DNA of 64,000 nt from Octodonta nipae (GCA_034190945.1 CM067220.1:100117869-100181868); one strand, 5' to 3'. Shown: positions 45,720-56,490, counted from the stretch's first letter. Numbers and translations: made by a program. The notes: generated by a model not told the origin, from the letters alone.

Positions 45720-48416
45720 TTAATTTTCTAATTTGGCCCCCAAAAATGAACATTAGAGTTTTATTTTACTAATAAACTTTCAGGGAAGCCTTTTATAATC
45801 TACTGTCTGAATTTTGAGGCTCGGTAGATTGGAAGTATGGCAAAATGGGTGAAGTTTTAAATTATAAATTATTAAATCTATTATTCAAATTATTTAAAAA
45901 TACAAATGAAATATATATTTCAAAATTTAAATAGTGTAGTTTCTAAGTGGGAATTAAGTCGATGTTTAATATTTTTGTTAATATATTTTAAACAAATGAT
46001 TTAAAAATATGATATATTTGTAATTCACATAATGAGCCTTTTATCTGATATGATGCGTTTGCAAATTGAATTTTTATTTTCCACTTAATTGTATAATTTG
46101 TCCCTAAAATTGCTATGGGGTTTTCTAATAATTTTTCTTATAAATTTCAAGTGAGCACCAGTACCCCTAATTATTTTCAAAATTTTAGGTAGTATGGTTT
46201 CGAAAATAAAGCGAGAAATGAGAATTTTTTATATCTTTATGTTAATACCTTGTAAACAATTAATTTCAAAAATATGAAAAATATGTATTTGTATTCCTCA
46301 TAATAAACCCTTTCATTTGATGTATTGGATGAAATGTTAAAAATATTTTTTCCGTTCTTCGATTTCTTCGTCAAACAAAAAAATGTTGGTCTTATAGTTT
46401 GGGGAATATGGGTAATTTTTTAAATATATTTTTTTAATATATTTTAAAATATTTATTAAAAGGTATTATAGTTTGGATATATTACTTGATCCGTTAGAAA
46501 GTTCTATAATAAAATGAATATTAGGGGGTTCTCCTTAAGTAAAGTTCAGGTGAGTATTGTTTTGTTTCAAAATTTTATTATGGTTTCGGAGATAAGGGGG
46601 AATGGGTATTTTAATATGTTTATAATTAGTTTGTTTGTTTTCGTCATAATGAGCTCTTTCATTTGATATATAACATGATGCGTTAGAAACAATTTTAATT
46701 TTATATTTTCCATGTAAAAAATTAAAAGTATATTTGTAAACTTCAGTATACCTGAGCCTATTTTCTTAACATCTTTTTATATATTACAAGATAGAACCTA
46801 TGCGTTAGAAAATAATTTAATTAATTTTATGTCTTATTTCCTATTTTTTTCAAAATATTAGGCTTCATTGGGTAATGGTATATTTTCTGTATCTTTTTAT
46901 TTATTTATTTTTTAAATATGAAAAAAATAAATTTGTTTTCCTCTCTAAAACATGATTTAAAAAAAAATAATTTTCATTTAATTCTATAATAGATGGCAAC
47001 GTTTCTCCTTATTTTTCCCCCAGAAGTACCCCTAAAATCAAAATTTCTTCATTTACGATATGTAAAACTCAGATGGATTAGTTAGTCCAGAGGTAGAAAT
47101 CCGGATATCCCACTTTTATTTTACACACATAAACTTTTTATTTTATCTGCTTTTCGCTTGATTTTTATAAAAATACAAATTTATTTTCTAATTTGCTCCG
47201 AAATAATGTAGGGCTCTGTAGATTGAAAGATAAAGGGGAAAATACCTAAAATTACTATAGGGTAATAATTTTTCTTATAAATTTCAAGTGAGCACCAGTA
47301 CCCCTAATTATTTTCAAAATTTTAGATAGTACCGTTTCGGAAAAAAGCGGGAAATGAGATTTTTTTATATATTTTTGTTAATATCTTGTAGACAATTAAT
47401 TTAAAAAATATGAAAAATATATATATGTATTCCTCATAATGATTTTTAAAATAAAAAATATTTTTTTATTATTTTTCATTTAATATTAGGGATTTCTTCG
47501 ATTTTTTCCCATATATTATAGTTTGGGAAATAAAGGGGGAATGAGTGAGTTTTTAAAATTTTTTTGTTAATATGTTTTAAAGTATTCTGTATTTTGCCCC
47601 CTTAATATTACATTATGCGTTAGAAATAATTTTTAATTTTATGTTTTTCATTTAATGCTGTAATTTGCCCTCTATTATTAGAGTTTCTCCTTATTTTTCT
47701 AGTAAAACTCAGATGGGGTCCTATATCCCTATTTTTTTCAAAATTGCTCATAGTTTCCGAGATAATGTAGGGGGAATGGGTAAACCATTTCATTCTGTAT
47801 TTTGCCCCCAAAATTAATATTAGAGGTTTCTCCTTATTTTTCCAGTAAAATTAAGGTCAGGCTCTACATCTTTAATTTTTTTCAAACTTTCAAGGCTTAC
47901 TGTTTCGGAGATAAGGTAGGAGGAATATGTATTTTTTTTATATTTTTGTTAATATCTTTAAAATAATTTATTTTAAAAATATGAAAAAAATACCTTTGTT
48001 TTCGCCATAATGAGCCTTTCCATTTGATATTACATGACGTGTTAGAAACAATTGTAATTTTATATTTTCCATTTAATTCTTTAATTTGGCCCCCAAAATT
48101 AATAGTAGAGGTTTCTCCTTATTTTTCCGGTAAAATTAAGATCTATATTTTTTTTATTTTTAGTTTTTATAATTTCGGTGATAAGGGGGGAACGGTCGAT
48201 TTTTTAGTTTTTCCCCCCAAAAGTACCCCTAAACACAAATTTTGTTCATTTCAGATAAGTACTCCTCATCGGGTTACCAAACTATACACTGATACCAAAT
48301 TTCAACCTTTTCTGTTCAGTAGTTTAGGAGAAAATTGCTGTGATGTGAAAAAGGCAGAAAACCGGAGTGATATTATAAGGGTATCCGTATAATGTATATA
48401 CGGAACCCTAAAAAGG
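45449..48416 (+). mobile_element. Expanded copy of the GGTTCCGTA-ended repeat, right (plus orientation)
   Basis: It starts 'ttggtcaagtgcgagttg', contains 'aactcgcatactaaggattc' and ends 'tatatacggaaccctaaaa'. It is an inverted, longer version of 39877-41742, with roughly ten tandem units of the same approximately 275-base module; units differ by internal deletions. A (TA)n tract at 45674-45715 lies at the same relative place as 'aaatacatatgtattc' in the left copy. The last 300 bases ('actgataccaaatttcaacc') are also present at 63350-63597. The 122-codon frame at 48024-48392 is built from repeat units. Confidence 0.75.
45674..45715. repeat. (TA)n microsatellite
   Basis: About 21 TA units inside the right expanded repeat. 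They are absent from the left copy, so they arose after the copies separated. Confidence 0.97.
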
Positions 48417-48715
48417 CAACATATTGGTATCGGTAACAAGCACAGTATATACAGTATATAATAGAACATCATAACTATGACGAAAAAGACGACCCATAAA
48501 ATTAGTGATACTTTTAATGTTAGGAGAACTGCACAAGCAACTTAGACAATGTATATCTTACGACCGACGGTGTTGGCTTAGCACATTAAAATGGTCTCGA
48601 TAACGATGGTCATGCATTTCCTTATTGTATCAAATAACAGAATTTTTTTAACTATAACTTTCAAAAAATGATTTTTGGCCAAATTTTGTTATAAAATAAG
48701 CCTATGTGCGCCGAT
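48417..48715. other. Spacer, nothing recognisable
   Basis: AT-rich sequence between the right array and a solo LTR. Confidence 0.4.
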
Positions 48716-49093
48716 ACAGAAATAAGTTTTTATTTACAGTTCGAGTTCAGTTCAGTTCTTGGATTTATTTAAAAACGCAGTCTAACTCACTCTAATTTAT
48801 TTTCACCACTTCTATTTATATTCACTGAACTATTTACAATTTATCTTTACCAAACGGCAATCGAATACTGAATGAATTCTTCCGTCAGCTCTCCATATTT
48901 ATATATTACTTCTCGGAATTCTCCAGAACGTCAAAGATCCGCCGAGAGATTATCTTCATGGACTAGTAGATTCTTCGAGAACTTCATCAAAACAAGCGGC
49001 CGACCTCGATGCGCCAGACGAACAACATTTCGACTTCGCCGAAATATGGGATAAATGCCGCTTCTACGAATTATCGGTTGAATTCCCGCCACA
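48716..49093 (-). mobile_element. Solo LTR, diverged reverse-orientation member
   Basis: It contains 'gttcagttcagttcttgg', the complement of an LTR 3' part, then 'ctaatttatttt', 'ttatatattact' (complement of the TATA region) and ends 'ttgaattcccgccaca', followed by ATAT at 49094-49097. The left border is blurred: TGTAA has become 'cagaaataag', so the left duplication cannot be confirmed. The middle differs strongly from the copies at 18422 and 29514 and is closer to 16132-16462, which suggests an older subfamily. Confidence 0.7.
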
Positions 49094-49373
49094 ATATAAA
49101 ATAAATAAAACAAGAACAATTTTTTTCAGTTCTTTATCTGTATTTTCCGGAAACCATTGCGATGAGTGAAAACCCAAATGAACTTCCAAAATAACTATTT
49201 GCCTACCGAATTATTCAGAAACTAAGGAAGCAGGAACTGTAATTAGGTAGCAAAATGAAAAAAATATGGAGCACCGAGATATGAAATTCGCGGAAAATGA
49301 AAATCTATAACACACTGGAATTTGTATGGATCTGCGATGTGAAGAATGGAAGAATAACTAGAGGAAAAATATA

Positions 49374-50864
49374 CAGTGATGGGCAAATGTGTGGAACCAA
49401 GTAAATATCTCTGGAATTATTAGAGATATCAAAATGAAATTTGGAAGGTGGATACTGCAGTAGATTGACTATTTGTTTCCAAATTTTTTTACAATTTTGA
49501 ACTTCCTGTTTTACCGGAAGTAATGTCGATTTTAAAATTTGCAATGAAACACCCTGTATAGTATTTTAGTTTCTGATGAAACATTGTATTGCGAATACAA
49601 AAATATCGGGTTTGATATTGTTCACTTCAATACCTACCGAGATATCAACAGAAAAGTAACTAAGGAAAGAAAAAATTCGATGGTAGCTAAACTCGGTTCA
49701 GATTTCATTTACGCCCGATATAAACAAACCGCTCGGTAAGGATTTGTATTTCTATTGGCCAATCGGTGGCATTATACTGTCACAGCCAACAGCACATAGG
49801 AAAAGGACGCATCAAGAAGTTTGTGCCATTTTTAACATTGTTCATCCGAATACACAAATATCCCGTTCAGTAGTGACGAAAACTTTGCGAAGGTACGACA
49901 CAAGTGGAACAGTTAGCAATTTACCAAAAAGTGGACGGTTAAAAATTGCAAGTAATGAAGATTTAGCTCAAAATGTTGCTATATCTTTGGAAGAAAATCC
50001 TCACTTATCCACTACCGACCTCGCCAATATGCATGGAATTAGCCGTCGTTCAGTAGGAAGGATATTAAGGCGAGAAAAATATCATCCATACAAAATTCGC
50101 CTAGTTCAAGAACTCTCCGAAGACGATTTCGGCAGACGTTTGCAATTTTGTGAAACGATGATGGATATTTGTAACCGTGCTAATAATTTCATAAGAAATG
50201 TGGTGTTTTCAGACGAGGCTACATTTTATTTAAATGGTACGGTTAATCGACATAAATGCAGCTACTGGTCGCAAAGTAATCCTAATTGGGTACAAGAGGC
50301 TCGCTCATACACAACATCCCCAAAAAAACCAAATAATTTGCAAGAATTAGCTGCAAGAATAACTCAAGACATCCAGAGAATTACACTAGAAGTAATAGCT
50401 AATGTTACTAGAGAATTTAAAAACCGACTTGCTTATTGTCAAGAAGTAAACGGTGCTCAGTTTGAACATCTAATACATTAAGTTTAGTTAAGTTTCAATG
50501 TTTTGAAAATCACTTAGATTTAGTTAATAATTATGATTATGTATTTCTTTAACGGATATTAGATTTTTCCTTTCCTTAATTACTTTTCTGTTAATATCTC
50601 GGTAGGTATTGAAGGAAACAATATCAAACCCGATATTTTTGTATTCGCAATAAAATGTTTCATCAGAAACTAAAATACTATACAGGGTGTTTCATTGCAA
50701 ATTTTAAAATCGACATTACTTCCGGTAAAACAGGAAGTTCAAAATTGTAAAAAAATTGGAAACAAATAGGCAATCTACTGTAGTATTCACCTTCCAAATT
50801 TCATTTTGATATCTTTAATAATTCCAGAGATATTTGCTTGGTTCCACACATTTGCCCATCACTG
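49374..50864 (+). mobile_element. Tc1-type element with ~300-bp inverted ends
   Basis: The termini CAGTGATGGGCAAATGTGTG and its complement are flanked by TA (49372-49373 and 50865-50866). Inverted ends extend over about 49374-49678 and 50563-50864 with few mismatches, long for Tc1/mariner. Motifs such as 'aaacaccctgtatagtatt' lie within the ends. The single reading frame between them is a deleted transposase (49744-50481). Intact ends plus a defective transposase describe a non-autonomous but possibly mobilisable copy. Confidence 0.93.
49744..50481 (+). CDS. Tc1-type transposase lacking most of its catalytic core
   Basis: The frame encodes 245 residues, against about 340-350 usual for this family. 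Residues about 20-110 are the paired helix-turn-helix DNA-binding domain (SRSVVTKTLRRYDTSGTVSN, ISRRSVGRILRREKYHPYKI). Residues 152-170 (NVVFSDEATFYLNGTVNRH) hold the first catalytic aspartate, D157. After WVQEARSYTT the frame passes directly to KKPNNLQELAARI, the C-terminal segment, so about 100 residues with the second aspartate and the third acidic residue are missing while the frame stays open. There is also no ATG: the frame opens at a TTG (49744) after a truncated N-terminus. It cannot transpose; DNA binding might remain if translated. Confidence 0.9.
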   Translation: MYFYWPIGGIILSQPTAHRKRTHQEVCAIFNIVHPNTQISRSVVTKTLRRYDTSGTVSNLPKSGRLKIASNEDLAQNVAISLEENPHLSTTDLANMHGISRRSVGRILRREKYHPYKIRLVQELSEDDFGRRLQFCETMMDICNRANNFIRNVVFSDEATFYLNGTVNRHKCSYWSQSNPNWVQEARSYTTSPKKPNNLQELAARITQDIQRITLEVIANVTREFKNRLAYCQEVNGAQFEHLIH

Positions 50865-50866
50865 TA

Positions 50867-51716
50867 TAAACAACTGAAATGAACCCACTGAGCAAAGCAA
50901 ATAGTACGTTAAAATTATACCGGGTAAAGAAACAAGAACAACACAACCACTTTACTGAAGGGCAAAGCACTTTAATAGCAAAAATAAACTTTTAGATTCT
51001 TAATAGGGTCCCTAAAATTTAAACCAAGTAATTATCAAGTATAGTTGTTGAAACCATAAATAGGCTTAGAAGATATGTCGAGTATCTTTGAATAAAACAC
51101 TGAAAGGATTAAAGCTACAATGGACATCTTTTCTTTATTTAATAATGTTCCAAATTCCGCTCAATCTACTAAAACGGTAAACATTCACTTTTAATGACAT
51201 GTAGTAGCTGTAGCCCAAAAGCTAGACTTAATCCGATCTATATAATTGCAGTTTTTTAATAAACATCGATAGGTTTGTTGACCACTCTTATAACACAACG
51301 AATTCAGATGAAATTTTCTACTATTTTCTTTAAAAACACTGATTCCAAAGCTATTGAAAAAACCATTGATTGTCGTATTAATCCACGGTTGTTTCTCTTT
51401 TTCAAATGTTATTCTAAAATGAATTATGGGCTGGCAACAGATACAACTAGTGTGAATGCGATTCGACTGTTAAGTATTTATTGGAGAACATGTGAACATC
51501 TATAAATAATTTATAGTCATTCAAATTTCATTGAACTTTGGATTAGATTGAAATTTCAACACATAATAACTTAGATTAAATGATTTTAATGCGAGCTTCC
51601 CGTTCTTATAGGATATATAATGTATTTTCGTTCAACATTTGGGTTTTATGTCAGGTTTCTATGACAGTGATTTAAATTTTTTACTTTTGACGAATTTGTT
51701 AAAAACGCTGTAGGTT
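50867..51716. other. No recognisable gene
   Basis: AT-rich spacer. A 76-codon open frame at 51275-51505 shows no domain. Confidence 0.4.
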
Positions 51717-52554
51717 ACTCTAAAATCCTACATGTCGGTCCTTACATCTCGCGCCTCTAAAATTTTGAATTTTTGGTTAATTTGAAGGACATAATACATT
51801 TTAGTACAATCCGATTACTATTGCTATTTGCTACAGAAGAAAATTTACAAGAATTAAAAAGACAAGACCGAGCTAGTCGATAAAAAATATTAGCTTATCG
51901 TTAGATGAACAAATGATCATTTAATCTAAGAAATTAATCTAACATTTTGAACTGAGGCACAGAATTTCTTGAAGAAAGAAAAATAATCAAAAACCGCAAA
52001 ATTCATAAAATTGTCTTGGGTCCGTAATAAAGTCAAAGAAAAATCTAAAGAATATAATAAGGCGTACTTAGAGTATTTAGTAAATATCACAGAGCAAGCA
52101 TATGTTAACTGAAAGAAAATGAAAAATTAAACACATGCAATAACTCTAAAATCCTAGATGTCGGTCTTACATCTCGCGTCTCTAAAATTTTGAATTTTTG
52201 GTTAATTTGAAGGACATAATACATTTTAGTACAATCCGATTACCTTTGCTATTTGCTGCAGAAGAAAATTTACAAGAATTAAAAAGACAAGACCGAGCTA
52301 GTCGATAAAAAAATTTAGCTTATCATTAGATGAACAAATGATCATTTAATCTAAGAAATTAATCTAACATTTTGAACTGAGGCAAAGAATTTCTTGAAGA
52401 AAAAAAAAATAAACAAAAACCGCAAAATTGTCTTGGGTCCGTAATTAAAGTCAAAGAAAAATCTATAGAATATAATAAAGGATACTTAGAGTATTTAGTA
52501 AATATCACAGAGCAAACATATGTTAACTGAAAGAAAAATTAAAAACATGCAATA
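51717..52554. repeat. Tandem duplication, two ~420-bp units
   Basis: Unit A (51717-52142) and unit B (52143-52554) are near-identical direct repeats. Each starts with 'actctaaaatcct', then the dispersed motif ('catctcgcg'), and continues into LINE-related coding text (VKEKSKEYNKAYLEYLVN) ending 'aaacatgcaata'. Differences are scattered substitutions and small indels, so the duplication is not very recent. Directly downstream, 'aatgatttttgaaagatatc' is itself duplicated (52583-52631). Confidence 0.9.
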
Positions 52555-53640
52555 GAGAGAAACATAAAAAACTAGCATAAGAAATGATTTTTGAAAGATA
52601 TCGAACAATGATTTTTGAAAGATATCGAACTTGATTTTGATAGAACTATAAACACCGGAAATTACACTAATTAACACATGCTAAACAGAGGAAATATAGA
52701 AAAGGTTAAAATAATAACAGTAATTAACAAAATTCTGAAACATAATACATTACCAGAGGAATGGAAAACAAGCATACTGAGAATACTACTGTTTCAGAAA
52801 AAAAGAAGCCAAAGGAACCGGAAAATTATAGAGGAATAAATCTATAAAACATTAAAATTAACACCAAAAATATTATCAACGAAAGAACCAGTAAATAATA
52901 CTGGAAAAGGAACAGTAGGCATTCCACAACATCACATCATGCACAGATGCTCTTTTTGTGATAAAACAAATACGGAAAAACCATTGAATATAACGAACCG
53001 GCCTTCCTTTGTTTTATCGACAAAAAAAACATTCGATAGCGTGAGAGCAACATGGTTAATTCACATTCTATATAATACATCTCCTTTAACACCATCAAAA
53101 CTATTGAGAACATTTAAAAACGTAGCCAAATAGATGCTATAATAGACGGAAGACTCGCAGACTCAATAGAGATTGGAAAGGGTATCTCAGTCAAGGAGGC
53201 TCGATGAGTCCGTTATTGTTCAAACTAATGATCGCATTAGATGTATGAGATTGACGGTTACTTGGAAATTAAAATATCCAGCTAAGGAAAAATTGAAAAA
53301 GAACTAAAAGCTTAGATTCAAAGAGCTAACAAATAGCAAGATGTTTAAACAGTTCAATATGAAAGACACAAATTTATCAAGATGGAAATAAAGTCAAGAA
53401 TATATAAAGCAATGATAAGACTAATATTGACATACACAGTCGGAACAAGATCTGGACACACCTTGGACACAAAGAATGTTGGAATTCGCAGAGATGAGAA
53501 TACTAAGAAGAATTACCGGAAATACGTTGAGATATCGAATATGGAGATATAAACCACCACAAGGAAAGAGAAGCATAGGCAAACCGTGCAAATGATGGAA
53601 CTGCCACATATAAAACAAGCAGAAGAGGGAGAAGAAAATA
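51800..53640 (+). pseudogene. Non-LTR retrotransposon relic with internal duplication
   Basis: Plus-strand frames follow the pre-RT linker (EKSKEYNKAYLEYLVNITEQ), then INKILKHNTLPEEWKTSILR near 52730, EPAFLCFIDKK near 53010 and FDSVRATWLIHILYN near 53035, the palm region with the first aspartate. Near 53145 stands DGRLADSIEIGKGISV, followed by a shifted PLLFKLMIALD, the 'GDSLSPLLF' block. The later catalytic FADD box is not seen. The style (DG-L ... G-I-x-x-G-D-S-L) differs from both Jockey-like LINEs in the window. Many stops, shifts and the tandem duplication make it inactive. The 80-codon minus-strand frame at 53421 is not a gene. Confidence 0.7.
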
Positions 53641-54944
53641 TCTGCAAAAATACTTTTTCTCAATTCTACTTTTTAGATTATTATATATAAATTACAATAA
53701 TCCCTAACCTCCTACTTTCAGCTGAAAGTAATAATATAATTAAATTTAAACTATTTCCTTTTTCATGCACTAAAGAAATTAAATGATGACGTTTACACAA
53801 ACATCAGTTCTAGACCGTTATAACATAAGATGGGTCCTTAATGCAAAACAATACACTATACTAAACTCCACATTATTTCTATTATGTTACATAATCATTA
53901 TTTATTTTCAACACATCATCCTTAATTTTTCCCCTTTCTATCGAACTTATTAGTGAATTTATTTTTCGTTAATATGTAACTCAAAAATTCGAAGTTGGAA
54001 ACCATGATTATGAAGCATAAAAATGATCCTTACAAAAAAAATTTCAATTGAACGCAAAATCAACTCGCTATAAATTATAACGAAACCAATATAAGTCGCT
54101 ATGCTGTTGAATATGGTGTTGAACCATGAGAGGTTCAATAAACAAACACCGAGAGAAAAACTAGGATATATATTTGTTCTTTTTATATATCGGTTGGAAC
54201 AAGGTCACCTCGAGTGGGTTCCATTATTTCGAAAAAAAAATTTCGAGTAAGTCAGCCATCTGGACAGAAAATGATCTTATCCGACCGGACAGTTTTTGAT
54301 GGAAATACCCAACTTTTACCGAGGATTTCGATGGAAAAATGAAAAGCAAACACTTTTTGTTCTTGCCAATTTTTCAATTCGACCTATATCTTAGCTAGAA
54401 ATTAAGCATAAATTGTCACGAGTGGCTTATTTTGACACACGAAAAATCTGGAGTGAGTCCTATTATTTTTGAGAAATATTTCATACAAATGTTGTAAGGT
54501 TTCATGTGGACCACCAAATGGCCATATTACCACTTCCGGTTTGGACAGGAAATGACTGTTTTCGACAGGAAATAGTTATTTTATAACAGAAAAACCCAAA
54601 CTTTAGGGTGGATTTCGAAAGAAAAATGTAAAACAAATACTTCTTATTCTTCTTCGTAATTCGATTTGTTTGAGGTTTAAATTTGGGTACTTCCATTAAA
54701 AAAATGACTTTCAGTCGCAAAAGGTCGTTTCCTCTTGAATCCAGAAGTCGTAATATTTCACTCAAAAATCCACTCGTGATTACTTTGTCTCAAGATAAAA
54801 GCCCAATCCGGTATGATATTGTTATAAAATTTTAATGCCACTAAAAATTAAGAAACCTAAATTAATCGTTCCGATAAAATCATTGCGAAAACGAAAAAAA
54901 AAACGGCTGTCTATAAAAACCATTGACAACGGTTGTTCCGAAAA
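53641..54944. other. No recognisable gene
   Basis: AT-rich spacer. At 54180-54780 two related passages ('ggacagaaaatga...tttttgatggaaa' and 'ggacaggaaatga...aaaaacccaaacttta') suggest an old direct repeat of about 260 bases. It has no coding support. Confidence 0.35.
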
Positions 54945-55056
54945 TTCGATGGAGTTAAAAAAGCTAAGGTTGACGTGATTCAGAAGTCAAAATGAGAAAC
55001 AAAATCAAGAAGAAATACAACAACGGTTAGTGAAATCTTTTGATGAATAACGTCAA

Positions 55057-55179
55057 ATGGAGTTAGAAAATCTTGTCACTACGATGAAAAGCGAACAACA
55101 AAATCTTGTCACTGCCATGGAAGAAAAACAACAGAACCTTGTCTCTACGATTAAAAGTAAACAACAAAATTTCAATTGA
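55057..55179 (+). CDS. 40-codon Gag-like piece with an 11-residue repeat
   Basis: The frame starts at ATG 55057 and ends at a stop at 55177-55179. It contains three consecutive 33-base units encoding NLVTTMKSEQQ, NLVTAMEEKQQ and NLVSTIKSKQQ (55069-55167). An 11-residue period is compatible with a coiled coil. It probably is part of the gypsy gag, broken off by the stop, and not an independent gene. Confidence 0.45.
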   Translation: MELENLVTTMKSEQQNLVTAMEEKQQNLVSTIKSKQQNFN

Positions 55180-55633
55180 AGGGTTATTTTCGTGACGAAA
55201 AACAACAACAAACGGAACTAAAGAGGCAATATGAAAGAGACAACATGAATTTAAAATAGGAACAAACTGGAAACAAAATTGAACAACTAATGCAATTAGT
55301 GATACAAGGTAAACTGTAAGCTGTAAACCAGAAAATAGTGATTATGGATTACATAAAAGAGATAAACGATGACATAAATATCTTAAAAAATAGGTAAAAG
55401 TTGAAATCAGTACAATTCAAAACATCGTACAAAGTGATATTCAAAAGTACAAATGGAAATGAAAAGTACCAAAGGTTCCGTTAGCAAACCACCACATTTG
55501 ATGGTAGGGCATTTTCAACATGACTACAGAATGAGGTTACCAGGCAGATCACGAGTCAGAGTTGGCCTACGCATATACACAACCTCCAGGAATAGTCAGC
55601 CAGTCATCGCAAGGAGGCGAATGCTGACTAACC

Positions 55634-55987
55634 CTCCACCAGCCCCCGGATCAGTATCCATCCAGGGATTTTGCCGAGATAGCAGCAGCAATCATCAAGG
55701 GCACCATCACTTTTGATACCGGCGCAGCTGTGTCCATTGTCAGGTCCCGAGTTTTGAGGTCATTGGAAATCCCGCCAGTTAAAGACAACATTAAGCTACG
55801 AACAGTAAGTGGCGAGTACATGTCAATGCAGGGTGAGGCAGGCGTAGTGCTACAGATAGAGCACAACAGATTGCGGCAGATGGTCCTATTAGCGGAGATT
55901 GAGGACGGTTTTATACTGGGTATGGACCTAATCAGCCAACATGGGTTCGTGTTCCATCCGAGATATGATGTTTTTCCATTTTTTTAA
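55634..55987 (+). CDS. Retropepsin domain of the sense gypsy fragment
   Basis: One uninterrupted frame covers the entire retropepsin fold: FAEIAAAIIKGTITFDTGAA at the N-terminal side, the active-site DTG at 55715-55723, the flap-containing middle, and the C-terminal ILGMDLI block. The length of about 110 residues is normal for this domain. It lacks its own start codon, since the domain is released from a Gag-Pol precursor. It is the best-preserved protease in the window; by contrast the antisense one at 56130-56490 has DTS instead of DTG. Confidence 0.8.
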   Translation, partial: LHQPPDQYPSRDFAEIAAAIIKGTITFDTGAAVSIVRSRVLRSLEIPPVKDNIKLRTVSGEYMSMQGEAGVVLQIEHNRLRQMVLLAEIEDGFILGMDLISQHGFVFHPRYDVFPFF

Positions 55988-56129
55988 TGCGGAATTGATA
56001 TTGACAGGGCCCGGAAACAGCTCAGCGACTTCTATAAAAATTGTAGCGAAATCCTCAATAAGAATTCCTGAGCGAATGGACCAAATTATACATGGGCAGC
56101 TAGAAAGAAATCCTGTAAGCTACGTAGGA

Positions 56130-56490
56130 ATGGGCTGGAATCACTTGGAGCTCCATTCCAATGATGACTTCTTCTTAGATGTCTGCCATAATGCCATAAT
56201 GTACGATGTAAGAATACTGTATTTTCCAAGGCCATTTCAACTTTTATCTCTCCATAGACTTTTGCTGCTTCTACTGTCGCTGTTCGCAGTTGCCATTTTG
56301 TTGGTTTTATCATTGTCTCGTCTAAAACAATGTTGGGCCTTATAACTGCTTTAGTCGCGCTCGTATCCAACAGCATTGTACGTTGCTTCTTATTAATAAG
56401 GCTATTGTTAATGTGATAGTGTAGCGTAACGACATATGCGTTGACAGTTGGGGACTGTTTGCTACAGATTAACTGTACGAGACATACCAA
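56130..56490 (-). pseudogene. Ty3/gypsy protease fragment (antisense)
   Basis: On the minus strand the frame from 56490 encodes NKKQRTMLLDTSATKAVIRP followed by LRTATVEAAKVYGEIKVEMA; after a shift it gives EEVIIGMELQ near 56150. This is a retropepsin with the active-site glycine changed to serine (DTS), so it would not work. It abuts the sense fragment at about 56125-56130, giving a convergent head-on junction of two related elements. Confidence 0.78.

Larger units (their letters stand above)
54945..56125 (+). pseudogene. Ty3/gypsy gag-protease fragment (sense)
   Basis: The leader-like text 'aaagctaaggttgacgtgat' (54962) is followed by a coiled-coil piece at 55057-55179, then Gag-like FDGRAFST near 55500. 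The protease is in frame at about 55634-55987: TFDTGAAVSIVRS with the catalytic DTG at 55715-55723, LRTVSGEYM, and GFILGMDLISQHGF near the end. After one shift the linker to reverse transcriptase (AKSSIRIPERMDQIIHGQLE) continues to about 56125. There coding similarity stops where an antisense fragment begins. Stops, shifts and the missing RT make it inactive. Confidence 0.82.

Noticed and set aside
48024..48392. 122-codon open frame on the plus strand
   Set aside because: It is composed of tandem repeat units of the expanded array; frames of this kind break in neighbouring units.
55453..55716. 87-codon open frame overlapping the gypsy gag-protease
   Set aside because: It is in a different frame from the protease. 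The Gag-like FDG text and the DTG active site lie in other frames, so this one is mostly a shadow.
56086..56345. Plus-strand continuation of the 55941-56345 frame as one protein
   Set aside because: Only the part before about 56125 matches the gypsy linker. The rest is antisense of another protease fragment.
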